DNA of 64,000 nucleotides from Eleginops maclovinus (lineage: Eukaryota; Chordata; Actinopteri; Perciformes; Eleginopidae): NCBI RefSeq assembly GCF_036324505.1, contig NC_086357.1, positions 24,051,293-24,115,292 on the forward strand, written 5' to 3'. Made by a program: the position numbers and the translations under genes. Below are positions 63,808 to 64,000 of the stretch, piece after piece; within the stretch, counting starts at the first letter, position 1, and every line of letters starts with the position of its first letter. Below the pieces are notes generated by a model that saw nothing but the letters and a program-made list of their open reading frames with translations, had not been told where the DNA came from and made no database searches.

Positions 63808-64000
63808 GATTCAAAAGCTTTATTGTCATATGTACAGTAGCTACTGTAATATGGCATGACAACCTTAAGTCTATAAGCTCCTCCAACAATCCAACTTATA
63901 TACAAGACATAAAACAATAAATCAAATTTAAAAAACAATAACTAAAATACTGCAAGAAGAAACAGAGTAGAATCAAATAATAATATTTATCTATATAAAT
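63808..64000 (-). mobile_element. antisense LINE-like 3' tail, truncated by window end
   Basis: GATTCAAAAGCTTTATTGTCAT is, reversed, ATGACAATAAAGCTTTTGAATC, the same tail wording as at 42561-42583. An A-rich antisense body (ACAAGACATAAAACAATAAA) follows to the window edge. Confidence 0.55.

Larger units (their letters stand above)
45401..64000. other. gene-free 3' flank of trabd2b
   Basis: I recognise no exon, RNA gene or intact ORF beyond the 3' UTR. Transposon fragments are listed separately. 46230-49600 is AT-rich; 48480-49130 is GC-richer and unique in look. 50070-52570 and 52650-53330 show nothing assignable. 53330-54870 has CA/TG tracts. 54870-64000 has no dinucleotide tract above about 15 bp and includes the candidate conserved stretches at 59440-59830 and 62887-63240. 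Confidence 0.6.

Overview
This is vertebrate nuclear DNA, almost certainly from a teleost fish. It has intron-exon structure with GT/AG splice sites, very long (CA)n/(TG)n tracts, tRNA-derived SINEs, and fish-type LINE, hAT-like and Tc1/mariner fragments. No bacterial, organellar or CRISPR-like content was seen.

The only protein-coding gene I can support is the 3' part of a TIKI-family Wnt-inactivating metalloprotease gene on the + strand, best matched to trabd2b (TIKI2). Five coding exons (15225-15371, 22567-22741, 39805-39901, 42597-42857, 44169-44412) join in frame to 307 codons plus a stop. They encode the C-terminal half of the enzyme, including the catalytic GAGH motif, and end in a hydrophobic tail typical of GPI-anchored proteins. 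The exons for the signal peptide and N-terminal catalytic half were not found and should lie upstream of base 1. Bases 1-15224 are therefore read as intron. The 3' UTR probably ends near 44.75 kb or near 45.4 kb.

By region: 1-600 is a LINE reverse-transcriptase fragment on the - strand. 601-44168 is introns of trabd2b, filled with dinucleotide repeats and decayed transposons. 44413-45400 is the probable 3' UTR and contains a MITE. 45720-46225 is a deleted Tc1/mariner copy. From 46.2 kb to the end is gene-free DNA with few microsatellites beyond 54.9 kb, more MITE copies, LINE tails and a few unique stretches that look like candidate conserved non-coding elements.

Comparing the window with itself recovered several repeat families: a roughly 450-550 bp MITE in three copies (5.75, 22.9 and 49.6 kb), a 'GGGCCCTAT' MITE in two inverted copies (27.3 and 31.9 kb), a 'CCACCTCTG' hAT-like MITE in four copies, an 'AGGGCTGGGCAAT' MITE in two copies, and a 371 bp element with long terminal inverted repeats at 41.4 kb. 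Several are nested. I found no convincing new multi-gene system. The most interesting items are transposon and microsatellite sequence at splice acceptors and in the 3' UTR of trabd2b, the nested and inverted repeats in its 17 kb intron, and the candidate distal regulatory stretches. All family assignments come from reading alone, with no database search.
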